Shown: piece by piece, positions 35,031 through 44,686 of the stretch
How the letters are laid out: each line of letters starts with the position of its first letter
Numbering within the stretch: the stretch's first letter is position 1
Source: Paenibacillus chitinolyticus NBRC 15660
GTDB lineage: Bacteria; Bacillota; Bacilli; Paenibacillales; NBRC-103111
DNA: 64,000 nt
Direction of reading: 5' to 3'
Assembly: GCF_000739915.1 (NCBI RefSeq)
Contig: NZ_BBJT01000003.1
Span: 310,001-374,000, forward strand
The notes under the pieces: generated by a model
Told to the model about the DNA's origin: nothing
Seen by the model: the letters and a program-made list of their open reading frames with translations, nothing else
Database searches by the model: none
Translations under genes and position numbers: made by a program

Positions 35031-36163
35031 GTATCGTAAAAAGGAGCGCCTGGCTGGGTATCCTTCTGCTGCTGACCGGCTGCTGGAACTCCAAAGACCT
35101 CCAGACGATGGCTTATGCGACAGCCTTGGGCATCGATTACGCAGACGGAAAATATATCACGTATGTCCAGATCCTGAACTTCTCCAATATTGCCAAAAGC
35201 GAAAACAACCAGGTCGGAACCCGTATTCCGATCTGGGTCGGCCGCGGTGAAGGGAAGACCGTATCGGAGTCGCTTACGTCCATCTACTCCACCTCTCAGC
35301 TGCGCTTGTTTTGGGGACATGTCAAAGCCGTCATCGTAAGCGAAGCTTTGATGAAAAAAGGGCTCCCGGACGTCTACGACATGCTCAACCGGTACCGCGA
35401 GATCCGGTACAACATTTTGTTCTACGGCACGAACAAGCCCCTGGATAAGATGTTGTCCCTGACGTCCATGCTTAATTTTTCGCCGATCGAGTCCTTATTG
35501 ACGCGTCCCGAGCAGTACTTTTCCCAAAAATCATTGATCCTGCCCGTTTACGGGTACAAATTTATAGCCAATCTAAACGAAGCCGGCAATTCGACCATGC
35601 TGCCTTCACTCACGGCCAACTCCGTCGTATGGGAAGAGGACCGGTCGAAAGTTTCCTTATACGAAATAAACGGCGCTTATTTTTTCAACGGTACCAAATA
35701 CACCGCTTGGCTGTCGCAGGAAGACTTGAAAGGAGCACGCTGGCTTCAAACGAAACTGGAGCGTACCCCTCTAAGCGTTCCCAAAGAACACCCTATCGTC
35801 GCGCTTATTTTGGAAAGCCCCAAATATAAAGTCGACGCTCATGTCGTAAACGAAAAAATACGATTTACCATTTCAATGGAAATCAAAGCGTTTATCGACG
35901 AATTCCGGGAGCGCGCGACGGAGGCGGAAATTGAAACCGCAGCCGAGACCGACATCAAAAACGAGATCCTTATGTCCTTCCATAAAGGAATCAAAAAGCG
36001 TGTCGATGTACTGAAGCTAAGCGAAACGCTGTACCGCAAATACCCGGACGTATGGAAAACGCATTTTAAAGGAAAAGAATTTCCGCTGGACAAAGACTCT
36101 ATAGAGAAGATCGACGTGAAGGTAAACATCTCTCATACAGGCAAGTATAAAGAAAGAAAATAG
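35027..36163 (+). CDS. spore germination lipoprotein GerAC family (germinant receptor C subunit)
   Basis: A 378-residue lipoprotein. The signal sequence ends in LLLTGC, with Cys20 the lipidated residue, followed by WNSKDLQTMAYATALGIDY, a standard GerAC opening. Later segments (VAKSE-like, SEALMKKGLPDVYD, FKGKEFP) fit the three-domain GerAC fold. It starts with GTG overlapping the A-subunit stop (GTGA). Last gene of the receptor operon, with only 12 bases before the convergent DUF6886-like gene. Confidence 0.93.
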   Translation: MSIVKRSAWLGILLLLTGCWNSKDLQTMAYATALGIDYADGKYITYVQILNFSNIAKSENNQVGTRIPIWVGRGEGKTVSESLTSIYSTSQLRLFWGHVKAVIVSEALMKKGLPDVYDMLNRYREIRYNILFYGTNKPLDKMLSLTSMLNFSPIESLLTRPEQYFSQKSLILPVYGYKFIANLNEAGNSTMLPSLTANSVVWEEDRSKVSLYEINGAYFFNGTKYTAWLSQEDLKGARWLQTKLERTPLSVPKEHPIVALILESPKYKVDAHVVNEKIRFTISMEIKAFIDEFRERATEAEIETAAETDIKNEILMSFHKGIKKRVDVLKLSETLYRKYPDVWKTHFKGKEFPLDKDSIEKIDVKVNISHTGKYKERK

Positions 36164-36175
36164 CGAGGGTTGAAT

Positions 36176-36691
36176 CTACTCGGGAGGCTGCGCATTGCGG
36201 AAACGAATCACCGAAAAAAGCGAAACGGACGAAGCCAAAAGAGCGTCGCGCAAGGGATTCAGATTCGGCACAATCCGCAGTTCGGCTCCCGTCGCCGCCA
36301 GCTTGTCCAGCAGATCCCCAACCGGCTCGACGGACACAGGCGTTACCGGCTCTTCGGCCGTGTAATAGCCCGCTGTCGCATCGAGCAGACGGAAGTCCCG
36401 CTCTTCGAAGGTGTACCGGTACAGAACCGTTTGTCTCAGCCGCTCCAGCCAGGCGCTCTCGATCGCGATGACCGTATCGGAGGCAGCCGGCCCGAACAAC
36501 AGCCGCTTATCCTCCTCGCCGACATCGCCGGTTAGCGTATAGACGATGCGCGGGCACTCTCTAGGGAAGTAGTATAGATGCGCGTGGCCTTCGTCCACCG
36601 CCCAGACTACAGGCGGCAAATCTTCGCATCCCTGCGGCTTCCGGGGAAGGAAAGCCGGGATATCGGGTTCTTCGCTGAAATGATACAGCAT
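36176..36691 (-). CDS. DUF6886-like protein
   Basis: A 171-residue soluble protein opening MLYHFSEEPDI, with FLPRKP, VWAVDEGHAHLYYFPRECPR and YRYTFEERDF, as in small uncharacterised Bacillales proteins I associate with DUF6886. No function is known. The start at 36691 has GAGGAGG 7 bases upstream, 25 bases after the kinase gene stop, so the two form a short operon. Confidence 0.8.
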   Translation of the reverse strand: MLYHFSEEPDIPAFLPRKPQGCEDLPPVVWAVDEGHAHLYYFPRECPRIVYTLTGDVGEEDKRLLFGPAASDTVIAIESAWLERLRQTVLYRYTFEERDFRLLDATAGYYTAEEPVTPVSVEPVGDLLDKLAATGAELRIVPNLNPLRDALLASSVSLFSVIRFRNAQPPE

Positions 36692-36716
36692 CGGGCCGCC
36701 TCCTCTTCTAGGTTGT

Positions 36717-37505
36717 TCAAAAAAATTCATCCAGCCAGATGTAATACTTGACCTTGTCCTCGTCCAGCCCGTCTAGTCCGTAAAGTTCCAGGAAGAGCGC
36801 TTTGTAGCGGTCGTCGCCGTAGTCGTGCCGGAGGCTGCGGATCGCCAGGCTGATGTCCTGATAACGGTCCGCCACGCCCGCACGTCCGAGATCGATAAAC
36901 CCCGTCAGCTTCTCTCCGGCGATAATCAGATTCGGTGCACAGTAATCTCCGTGCGCAAAAACCGGATCTTCGGTTGCCGGCTTTTTGGCGATCAATTGTT
37001 GATACAATTCCTCCGGCGTGCAATCGTACTCCTCTTTTATATCGGTCGGGTCCACCAGGCTCTCATCGACGATCCTTTTCGCATCCCGGAGCTTCTTCTC
37101 CAGCCCGTTCGACAGCGGACATTCGCGGATATCGAGGCCGTGTATGTTTCGGAGCCCTTCCGCGTACAGCTTCACAAAAAATTCCGGCTTCGCCTGGATC
37201 GTTTCGTGAGAGCCGTCTTTTCCGGGGAGCGCCTCCATCAGCAAGTAGTCCATCCCGCCGTGTTCGGCCGTGTATAGAATTTTGGGGACCGGGAGCTTCC
37301 CGTCCAGCCAAGCGAGCGCTTCAATTTCGGGCTGGAGCGTTCTCCACCAGATGCTGGGGGCGATTTTCAGAAAGGCGGGGGCTCCCTTGTACTCCTTCAC
37401 ATGATAGACGTGATCTCCGGAGTATCCGATCTTATTCACGGTTAATTCCGTCTGCCCGAGAAGCTCAAGAAGCTCCTCCGGCCAATTACGCGTACTTTCG
37501 TTCAT
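36717..37505 (-). CDS. APH(3')-like aminoglycoside phosphotransferase
   Basis: A 262-residue protein-kinase-fold phosphotransferase. Lys47 (AFLKIAP) would bind ATP, Asp187 in HGDYCAPN is the catalytic base, and Asp205 (FIDLGRAG) binds magnesium. RYQDISLAIRSL is typical of APH(3') enzymes. Those modify the 3'-hydroxyl of kanamycin-type aminoglycosides, but chromosomal homologues in environmental Bacillales may have other substrates. AAGGAGG precedes the ATG by 9 bases. Codon usage is like its GC-rich neighbours, so no sign of recent transfer. Confidence 0.88.
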   Translation of the reverse strand: MNESTRNWPEELLELLGQTELTVNKIGYSGDHVYHVKEYKGAPAFLKIAPSIWWRTLQPEIEALAWLDGKLPVPKILYTAEHGGMDYLLMEALPGKDGSHETIQAKPEFFVKLYAEGLRNIHGLDIRECPLSNGLEKKLRDAKRIVDESLVDPTDIKEEYDCTPEELYQQLIAKKPATEDPVFAHGDYCAPNLIIAGEKLTGFIDLGRAGVADRYQDISLAIRSLRHDYGDDRYKALFLELYGLDGLDEDKVKYYIWLDEFF

Positions 37506-38012
37506 TGGTTAGTTCCTCCTTAAAATTCGGCTGCTTACGGATCTTGATCCGCCTGCACGGCCCTATTCATTCTCCGGCCCTTCTCCGCTTTGAAAAATGT
37601 CCCGTCTTTAAACGGAAATTACTGTTATTCGCCGTTAGGAACAAAATTCCTTTTTAAGATCCATTTTCCAGATCTGAGATTTAGAAATCTTTAGAATAGG
37701 ACGGCTGCTCCTGTCTTGCTATACAAACGGATGCCGTTTACTCGAAAGCCGTTTTAATTCTCCTTCTTCGTGCTCTAGTTGCCGCCATAAGCCTGTCGCA
37801 AAATTATACCTAAAGTCTGATTCCGGAAGCAAACGGCGGGATCGGGGCAGCTAATCATACGGCTTATTGGATCATAGAGGAAAGAAACCGGTCCCTGGCA
37901 CGTTTTAAACCTATCCTCGAAACATCGCTGTTTGTCATCCTGTTATCGGTCGCGTTGTATCCGCTCACCCTGAAGGACGAAATTCGTGAATCGGCTGAAA
38001 ACGCACTATCAA
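37506..38012. other. intergenic region with an unassigned open stretch
   Basis: No gene with a start signal is seen. On the plus strand, 37814-38050 is open for 79 codons and encodes a peptide with one membrane-like segment (LFVILLSVALYPLTL), but it has no ATG or ribosome binding site and runs through the terminator. It may be a gene remnant. Confidence 0.4.
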
Positions 38013-38043
38013 AAAGGCGCATACCTGAGTGGTATGCGCCTTT
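38013..38043 (-). terminator. intrinsic terminator of the SLH protein gene
   Basis: A perfect 13-pair stem around a 5-base loop, followed by T-rich sequence on the minus strand, 53 bases after the stop codon. Confidence 0.88.
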
Positions 38044-38095
38044 CCGAGCTTAAACCGGCACGTGTGCCGACGGAGCCTTATGTGCGCAGAAGCGC

Positions 38096-41000
38096 TTAGT
38101 TCACGAAACCGGCTGTCTGCAGCAGCCGTTTCAGTACAGCCGCGCCTTCCGCGCGGGTAGCCGTGCCGCCGGGCACGAAGCGCCCGTCCCCGCGCCCGTT
38201 CAGCAGGCCGGCATCCACCGCCTGCGAGACGGCACCGGCCGCCCAGCCGGAGATTTCGCCCCGGTCCGCGAAGTCCGCCAGCACGCCCGCCGCGGAGTCC
38301 GCCGTCCGGACACCGGCCAGCTTCATGGCGCGCATGAGCAGCACGCTCATCTGCTCGCGTGTCAGAACCTCCACGGGGCGGAACTCCCCGGTCTCGAAGC
38401 CGTCCGCGAGCCCGGCCTGAACGGCCGCGCCGACGGCACCGGCATACCACGCGTCACCGGGGATGTCGGTGAAGTCCGCCGCGGCCGGCGCCGCATCGAG
38501 CGCGAGCGCCCGCGTCAGCAGGGCCGCGAACTGTGCCCGCGTCAGCGCTTCGTCCGGCAAGAAGGCGCCGCCTTCCATGCCGTCGACGATACGCTTCGCG
38601 GCCAGCAGTTCGACATCCTTGCGCGACCAGTGGGACGCAAGGTCGGAGAAACTGACATCGGAGGTAACCACCGCGTAGGTTCCCCCGCTTCTGTCGCGGA
38701 TCACGGACCGCTGCGCGCCCCCGGACGTTTCGAAGCGGGACGGCACGAAGCGGAACATTCCTGTGGCCGGGTCCAGCTTCACCACCGTGGCGCGGTCAGG
38801 ATCAACCGCTCCCGGCAAGTTTACGGTTCTTCGGACGTAGCTTCCGAAGCCGCCGATTTCCTTCGTTTCGCCTCCGCTTTTCAGCGAAACGCGGAAACCA
38901 ACCGGCATGCCCTGTACCTGCATGCCTTCTTTCGCCGCCCGGGCGGCAATTTCCGCGGTCTCTCCCGCTGCCGTCCTTGCGATCTGCACAAGCAGATCGA
39001 AGCTGCCATCTGCGGGAAGGTCCGCGAGCAGCAGGCCAGCCGGAAGCTCGATTGCGCCGAGGTGCGATCTCACGCTGAGGATCGCGTCCGGTGATCCGGC
39101 AGCCGCCTTGCGAAGCGCCGTCCCCGGCAGCGATACGATCCCCACAGGCTCGCGGCCCGGGATCTCATAGGAAAGGACCGGGTCCGCCTTTCCCTGAAGC
39201 GCCGCGATTTCCGCCTCCATCACGCTGGCATCCGCGGATACGATCGTCGTGTTTTGCCCGTCGGAGCCTTTCGTCTCCGTCACCGACGTGCGCTCCGGTC
39301 CGGACGGGGCGGTTCCGCCTCCTCCGGCTGACCCGCCGCCGGAACCGGAACCTGTGCCGGAGTCCGTGTCCGAGCCGCCGCCGGTGCTCCCGGAGGTTAC
39401 GCTCACCCGGGCCGTAGCGGTATGGCCTTCGTATGTCGCCTGAACGGTGCCGCTGCCTTCTTTTAAAGCGGTGAGCCGCCCGGAAGCGTTCACGGAGACA
39501 ACGGACGGGTCGAGGGAAACATAAGCCGCCTGTCCCGTCACGTCCTTGCCGGAATTAAGGTATTCCGCGGTGACGGCCAGTTGGAGACTCTCGCCCTTGT
39601 TCATGCTGTACGTGCCGCGGTCCAGTTTCAATGATTTCGCCGCCGTTTCATCCCCGATGATCGTGACGGTTTTCTCATTCGTCTTGAACCCGTCCACCCG
39701 AACGGTGATGACAACCGGATTCGCTCCCGGACGGATGGCTGTATCGGCCTGGAATGTCCCGTCTTCCCGAAGCGCCGCCTCCTGCCCGTTTACGGTGACC
39801 GCTGCCTTGCCCGGCCCAAGGACGTCAACTTTGCCCCGGAGCGTCACTGTCTCGGCGGAAGTCCTGAGCCCCTCGTACGGCAGGAAGCCGCTGAGAGCCG
39901 CCGATCTTACGGAGTCGCCGATCTTGTACGCGTTCGCGACAAGCTGCCGCTTAGTGCGGATCCCGGAAGCGTCAAGCGTCGATACGACGAAGCCGCCTTT
40001 CGGGATGACGCTGTTGGTCTCTTCCGGCTTGCCCCAGTTCCACGTCATAGCCTGGGTTTTGTTCGGCACAGCCGTTACTTTGCCGGAGCTGTCCACGACC
40101 GCTTCCACGCCGAAGCGGCTGTTGCCGGTCGAATAGCCGAAGGTGTCCGTGAGCACGCCGATATTATTTTCGATCAGATTCGTGTTGTAGTAACTTCCCT
40201 CTAGGAACGAATCGGACGAGTCCGGAAGGGAGATGCCGAGCTGATAGTCTCTCACGTAAACGAGATTGCGCAGAGCCGCGCCCGCCACCGGCCAGTTCAC
40301 CTGTGACGCGTCGAAAAGCATAAGCCCGTGCGTATTTTCCAGACCCGCCTGGAAAACTTCCCGCTGGAGAGCCGGTTCCTGCACATTCGTAAGGGCGATG
40401 CCGGCGTAGAGCGGCACTTCCCCGTTCGTTACGATATTGCCGAGTGTTATGTAATGCTCGATTTCGGGAGCGGTCGTCTGATAGGCGCCGATCATGATAA
40501 AATCGAGATTTTTTACGTAACCGCTTTCATAGTAACCCGGCGTGTAAACGGATTCGTCTTTCATCCGCAGACGCTCGTCGTAGCGGAATTCCGTGCTGCC
40601 CCAGTGTACCCCGTTCAAGTAATACGATTCGAACCAGGAGCCTACATAGGCGGATACGTCGATCTTTTTGCCTTTTTCGGCTTTATAACGGTCGGCCAAT
40701 TGCCTTACTTCGGAGGTAAAGCCTTTGATCGTTTTCGACCGGAATTCCCACCAGTCCCCGATAAGCGGACCGTCTTTGCGCTCATTGCCCGCGTAAGTGA
40801 ACACGTCTTCCGGCCAGTTTTGAAGCTGTTTGCCGCGCGCGCCGAGGAACGATTCGAACTTGGCTTTCGTCAAGTCACTGAAATCCGCGCTTTCATTGTC
40901 ATACCGGGCACGGTCCAATACAACGCCGTCCACGTCGTAATTTTGCAGCACTTCCTCGATTGTTTTGAGCTGGAAGTCGCGCACTTCGTCATTGGACGGA

Positions 41001-42985
41001 TTCACGAATGCGACTGCGCCCTGCTTGGCCGACTCGCGGAGACGTTTGATCTGCCCTTTGTCCGCCGCATTGTACACACGTTCTTCCCAGTCGAGATGGC
41101 TGTTCAGCAGCGCGTATTCATTGCTGGCGATAGATCCCTCCGCGAAAATGTTAAAGGCGACGTGGATATCGAGCCCCAGCTCGCGGCTGTAGCGGATAAA
41201 TTCCTGGAGCAGATCCAGATCGGGATTGGAGCCCGCTTTTTCGGGCGCTTTAATTTCGCTTACGTACGGACGGCCGGTCAGCGTACTTTTCTTGTACGAT
41301 ACGTACCCCTCCACACCTTTTACGTCAAAAACGACGGAAGTCACGCCGTTCTCTTTCGCAGTCCGCAAAAAATTCCCCACATTGTCACTGGTTTGGAATT
41401 TCCTTGCGTTCGCGGCCTGATCGACCCACAGGATCACCTTCTTCTCGGTCGAAAAGCCCGGACGGCTGTAAACGACCAGATCCTTGGAGTCCTGCTCTTT
41501 GCCTTCCTTCGTAACCGCGAGGTCGAGGTAATTGATGCCTTCGGCAAGTGTGTACGAAGTCTTGAACTTTCCGTCCGGGCTAAAAGGAATCGGAGTCCCG
41601 TTTACCGTTAACGCGATTTTCGAAGGATCGTCCATATTCGTAATCGTTCCGGATAGCTCGGTGGACGGCTTCGTCTCCGTATACATCGCGTAATTGTCGA
41701 GCGTCAGCCGGGCAATCGGCCCTCCCGTTCCCATCAGATCCTTGACCGGGACCGCGAAGCCATTCTTCCGGAGCTTGATCGCATCCCCGACTTTGAAATA
41801 CGTCGCCAAATATTTCTTGATGTTTTTGCTGGCGTAGCTCGTGTCCTGCGCGACCAGCACATAGCCTCCGGGCGGAATTTCAAGGTCCGTGGGACCGGTC
41901 CAGGCCGGGGTTTTGCCGTCTATCGAAGGGTTGATGACCTTCGTCACTTTGCTCCCCGCGTCCACTTGAACCGCAACGTTAAACTGGGGAACGGTAATCT
42001 GCGGCCCCCAATCGTTCGTGAAGAGCGCCACGGTGTCGTCGATTCCCGCGATATCCTGGTCCACGTAGCCGATCGCGTGGCGCGGGCCTTCGATGCTGAT
42101 CGTAATGTCGATCGGCGCCGCCTCGACTTCTATCAGATCAGCCGGCTGCTGAGCGTCATTATACGTAACCGTTACTGTGGACGTCACGATCTCCCGGCCG
42201 TCTTTCAGCAGCTTGACGGGAATGGCGTTCGTCCCCGCAGTCAGCCGGACCACGCTTTGGAAAGCTCCATCCGCCTTCAGCGCGGCTTCCGTCCCGTTCA
42301 CGGTCAAGGAGATTCCCTGTCCGCTGCCGTAGCGGATCACCTGCCCCGATACCGTAAAATCAGGCGATGTAACCGTCGTGCCGGATGCCGTCACGAGATT
42401 CAGGCCCGGGTCCGGGTTCAGAAAATCGCCTGCGTGCACAACTTGTCCTCCTTTATGTAAAGACACGGTGTCTCCGGTTTTGTAATGCTCGAAAAGCGGT
42501 TTCCGGGTTACGGATGTCCCCCAGGAAGAATCGTTGGCGAGAAGTACGTATCCGCCCTCCGGTACGGGCAAGTTCTGGTTCTCCTCCCACGTGGAGCCCG
42601 TAGGCGGCACAGCCGTCGGCCCGATGACGCGGATCACCTGATCGTGCTTATCCACGGCAATCGCCGTGTTCGTCTTCTTGACGAATACTTTGTCGGTCTC
42701 CGGTGAATTCGTCACCTGGGCTCCGCTCGTAAACAGGGCCACATAGTTCGTCTTCTGGGGCGGCGCATCGACATTGACGTTGATGTGCCCGACCGGCAGC
42801 CGGAACGTACCGTCCTGCGACAGGACGTACACATCATCCGTCACACCGGCGGCGGCTTGGGGCCGAACTCCCCCGTTCTCTTGCCCGAAGCTTTGTGCCG
42901 AGGCTTTTCCCCATGCGGGAGTAAGCAAAGAAATCACCAAAGCGATAATCATCATCCCATTCCACTTGCGCAGCAAGCTTTTCAT
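38096..42985 (-). CDS. SLH-anchored surface protein with GHL10 domain
   Basis: A 1629-residue exported protein. A signal peptide (about 1-31) is followed by two copies of a module of roughly 135 residues (near 50-190 and 285-420), each with an Ig-like VNG domain after it. A glycosyl-hydrolase-like GHL10 barrel follows (about 518-925, with VVFDVKGVEGYVSY and YDVDGVVLDRARYD), then a third module copy (about 928-1045) and a further VNG domain. A Big2 domain (about 1118-1195), a Gly/Ser linker and three SLH domains (about 1445-1629) that bind pyruvylated cell-wall polymer complete it. AAGGGAG lies 5 bases before the ATG. It probably hydrolyses or binds a polysaccharide at the cell surface. Confidence 0.9.
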   Translation of the reverse strand: MKSLLRKWNGMMIIALVISLLTPAWGKASAQSFGQENGGVRPQAAAGVTDDVYVLSQDGTFRLPVGHINVNVDAPPQKTNYVALFTSGAQVTNSPETDKVFVKKTNTAIAVDKHDQVIRVIGPTAVPPTGSTWEENQNLPVPEGGYVLLANDSSWGTSVTRKPLFEHYKTGDTVSLHKGGQVVHAGDFLNPDPGLNLVTASGTTVTSPDFTVSGQVIRYGSGQGISLTVNGTEAALKADGAFQSVVRLTAGTNAIPVKLLKDGREIVTSTVTVTYNDAQQPADLIEVEAAPIDITISIEGPRHAIGYVDQDIAGIDDTVALFTNDWGPQITVPQFNVAVQVDAGSKVTKVINPSIDGKTPAWTGPTDLEIPPGGYVLVAQDTSYASKNIKKYLATYFKVGDAIKLRKNGFAVPVKDLMGTGGPIARLTLDNYAMYTETKPSTELSGTITNMDDPSKIALTVNGTPIPFSPDGKFKTSYTLAEGINYLDLAVTKEGKEQDSKDLVVYSRPGFSTEKKVILWVDQAANARKFQTSDNVGNFLRTAKENGVTSVVFDVKGVEGYVSYKKSTLTGRPYVSEIKAPEKAGSNPDLDLLQEFIRYSRELGLDIHVAFNIFAEGSIASNEYALLNSHLDWEERVYNAADKGQIKRLRESAKQGAVAFVNPSNDEVRDFQLKTIEEVLQNYDVDGVVLDRARYDNESADFSDLTKAKFESFLGARGKQLQNWPEDVFTYAGNERKDGPLIGDWWEFRSKTIKGFTSEVRQLADRYKAEKGKKIDVSAYVGSWFESYYLNGVHWGSTEFRYDERLRMKDESVYTPGYYESGYVKNLDFIMIGAYQTTAPEIEHYITLGNIVTNGEVPLYAGIALTNVQEPALQREVFQAGLENTHGLMLFDASQVNWPVAGAALRNLVYVRDYQLGISLPDSSDSFLEGSYYNTNLIENNIGVLTDTFGYSTGNSRFGVEAVVDSSGKVTAVPNKTQAMTWNWGKPEETNSVIPKGGFVVSTLDASGIRTKRQLVANAYKIGDSVRSAALSGFLPYEGLRTSAETVTLRGKVDVLGPGKAAVTVNGQEAALREDGTFQADTAIRPGANPVVITVRVDGFKTNEKTVTIIGDETAAKSLKLDRGTYSMNKGESLQLAVTAEYLNSGKDVTGQAAYVSLDPSVVSVNASGRLTALKEGSGTVQATYEGHTATARVSVTSGSTGGGSDTDSGTGSGSGGGSAGGGGTAPSGPERTSVTETKGSDGQNTTIVSADASVMEAEIAALQGKADPVLSYEIPGREPVGIVSLPGTALRKAAAGSPDAILSVRSHLGAIELPAGLLLADLPADGSFDLLVQIARTAAGETAEIAARAAKEGMQVQGMPVGFRVSLKSGGETKEIGGFGSYVRRTVNLPGAVDPDRATVVKLDPATGMFRFVPSRFETSGGAQRSVIRDRSGGTYAVVTSDVSFSDLASHWSRKDVELLAAKRIVDGMEGGAFLPDEALTRAQFAALLTRALALDAAPAAADFTDIPGDAWYAGAVGAAVQAGLADGFETGEFRPVEVLTREQMSVLLMRAMKLAGVRTADSAAGVLADFADRGEISGWAAGAVSQAVDAGLLNGRGDGRFVPGGTATRAEGAAVLKRLLQTAGFVN

Positions 42986-43046
42986 AGCGGCTCCCTTCTT
43001 TCTCTCAAAGTGTAGAGTCGAACCCGGCCGTGGCCGGTGAACAAAA

Positions 43047-43072
43047 CGGCAGCCGCTCGTAAGCCGCTGCCG
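43047..43072 (-). terminator. intrinsic terminator of the second importer operon
   Basis: Stem CGGCAGC with GCTGCCG (extended past one mismatch), followed by TTTTGTT on the minus strand, 25 bases after the binding-protein stop. It separates the importer from the SLH gene. Confidence 0.7.
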
Positions 43073-43096
43073 GATGTGAATGATTCTGGATGTGTG

Positions 43097-44590
43097 TTAT
43101 TTTTTGGCGCTTTTGAACCACTCGTTGGCCGCTTTAATCATCGCATCGCCGCCATCGGCCTTCCATTTGGCCAAGAATTGATCGTAATTGGACAGCGGAT
43201 CCGCTCCGCTGATAAATTTCAGCATGCTGTCGGTCTGGAACTTGTCGAGCTTCTGCTTGCTTTTGGAGATGTCCGCAATCGGCGGCGCCTTGGCAAGCGG
43301 ATCTGTGACGATGATGCCTTCGGCGTTTTTGTTGATCTGTTCGAAGAACGCTTGCAGAACGGGATCTTTACGAACACGGGCCTGCCAGTAGTCGGGATAT
43401 TTCTTGTAATCGACACCCGTCAGGAAACCGCTTCCATTGTTGAGCTCGTCGTTGAACTTCGGCAGAATCGGGTAGTATTTGCCGTCTTTAATCTCATGGT
43501 GCTCGCCCTGCTTGCCGATGGCAATTTCGATGAAATTATCCGGCTTCAGCTTCAGATCCAGAAATTTCATAGCATCTTCCTTATGCTTGGAAGCCTTCGG
43601 AATGGTGACGAACCAGGTCGTGTTCGCTTTGACGAACGTGGACGCTTTGCCGGATTTGTCCTTCAGGAAAGGAATGATGGCCGTTTTTGCGTTCGGATCG
43701 TTCTTTTTAAGCGCTTTCTCCGTCGTTCCCGCGTTCCAGTAAGCCTGTTTGAAAATAGCCGCTTTGCCGCTGGAAAACTTTTCGATCGCTTTGGCGCTCG
43801 TATTGATCGGCATTTCCTGATCGATCAGGCCTTCTTTGTACAGCTTGTTCATGTAAGTCAGGAATTCTTTCATCGCCGGTGTCTCTACCTGATGGACGAG
43901 CGTTCCGTTCTGGTCCACCCAGTCCGCGGTAACGCCGAAGGCGGCGCCGATATCGCCGATAATGGATTCCTTCGAGTCTTTGGAGCCTGTAAGCGGGGCG
44001 ATGTTTTTCTTTTCCTTGATCGTTTTCAACACCGTATACAGCTCGTCCGTGTTCGTCGGCGTTTTCAGACCCAGCTCATCCATCCAGTCCTGGCGGACAA
44101 CCAGTTCTTCCCCGACCGCGAGCCCGGAGCCCGTTTCCGGAATGGCGTAGATTTTGCCGTTAACCTTGGCGCTTTCCCACGCAGCCGGGTCGATGGCCGC
44201 TTTAATGTTCGGAGCGTGCTTTTCGAGCAGGTCGTCAAGCGGCTCCAGGGCACCCGATGCAGCCAGCTTCTCGAATTGAGGCGCGCTCAGCTTCATCACG
44301 TCGTATTCTTCTTTGTTCGCCATCAGCAGGTTCAGCTTCTCATCCGGATTTTCAGCCGGAAGCATCTCGTAATTGACCGTATAGCCCGTCTTCTCCGAAA
44401 TCGTTTTGGCGGTGAATTCTTTGTTCGGATCGAAATTACCGTACTGCATAAGCTGGCGCATGGCCGGCTTGGCTCCTCCTGCCGGTGCCGGCGAAGTACC
44501 GCCGGTCTGGGTCTCTTTTCCTCCGCCGCATGCCGCCGTCGTGACGCCAAGCGCTGCGACTGTGAGCAGAAGCGCTGCTTTTTTTAACAT
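43097..44590 (-). CDS. sugar ABC transporter substrate-binding lipoprotein
   Basis: A 497-residue family-1 solute-binding protein with signal peptide MLKKAALLLTVAALG and lipobox TTAAC. The start at 44590 has AAGGGAGG 9 bases upstream; the longer frame to 44641 has no signal. It closes an operon of two permeases and a binding protein like the one at 24-28 kb but clearly divergent from it, so the ligands probably differ. The nearby SLH-GHL10 protein suggests an extracellular polysaccharide breakdown product. Confidence 0.92.
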   Translation of the reverse strand: MLKKAALLLTVAALGVTTAACGGGKETQTGGTSPAPAGGAKPAMRQLMQYGNFDPNKEFTAKTISEKTGYTVNYEMLPAENPDEKLNLLMANKEEYDVMKLSAPQFEKLAASGALEPLDDLLEKHAPNIKAAIDPAAWESAKVNGKIYAIPETGSGLAVGEELVVRQDWMDELGLKTPTNTDELYTVLKTIKEKKNIAPLTGSKDSKESIIGDIGAAFGVTADWVDQNGTLVHQVETPAMKEFLTYMNKLYKEGLIDQEMPINTSAKAIEKFSSGKAAIFKQAYWNAGTTEKALKKNDPNAKTAIIPFLKDKSGKASTFVKANTTWFVTIPKASKHKEDAMKFLDLKLKPDNFIEIAIGKQGEHHEIKDGKYYPILPKFNDELNNGSGFLTGVDYKKYPDYWQARVRKDPVLQAFFEQINKNAEGIIVTDPLAKAPPIADISKSKQKLDKFQTDSMLKFISGADPLSNYDQFLAKWKADGGDAMIKAANEWFKSAKK

Positions 44591-44686
44591 AGATGTAAAC
44601 CTCCCTTTTAGTTGAACAACAAGACCGAACCGAGATCGCAAGCCTCAAAAGAAGGGCCTCACCGCCTTTCAGGATGGAGTGTCGTG

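Noticed and set aside
37814-38050. 79-codon open stretch with a membrane-like segment
   Set aside because: No start codon or ribosome binding site, and its end is the SLH gene terminator.
40328-41611. 427-codon open frame opposite the SLH protein
   Set aside because: Lies fully antisense to the GHL10 domain and has a composition typical of shadow frames.
43037-44587. 516-codon open frame opposite the second binding protein
   Set aside because: Antisense shadow caused by codon bias; no ribosome binding site or family features.
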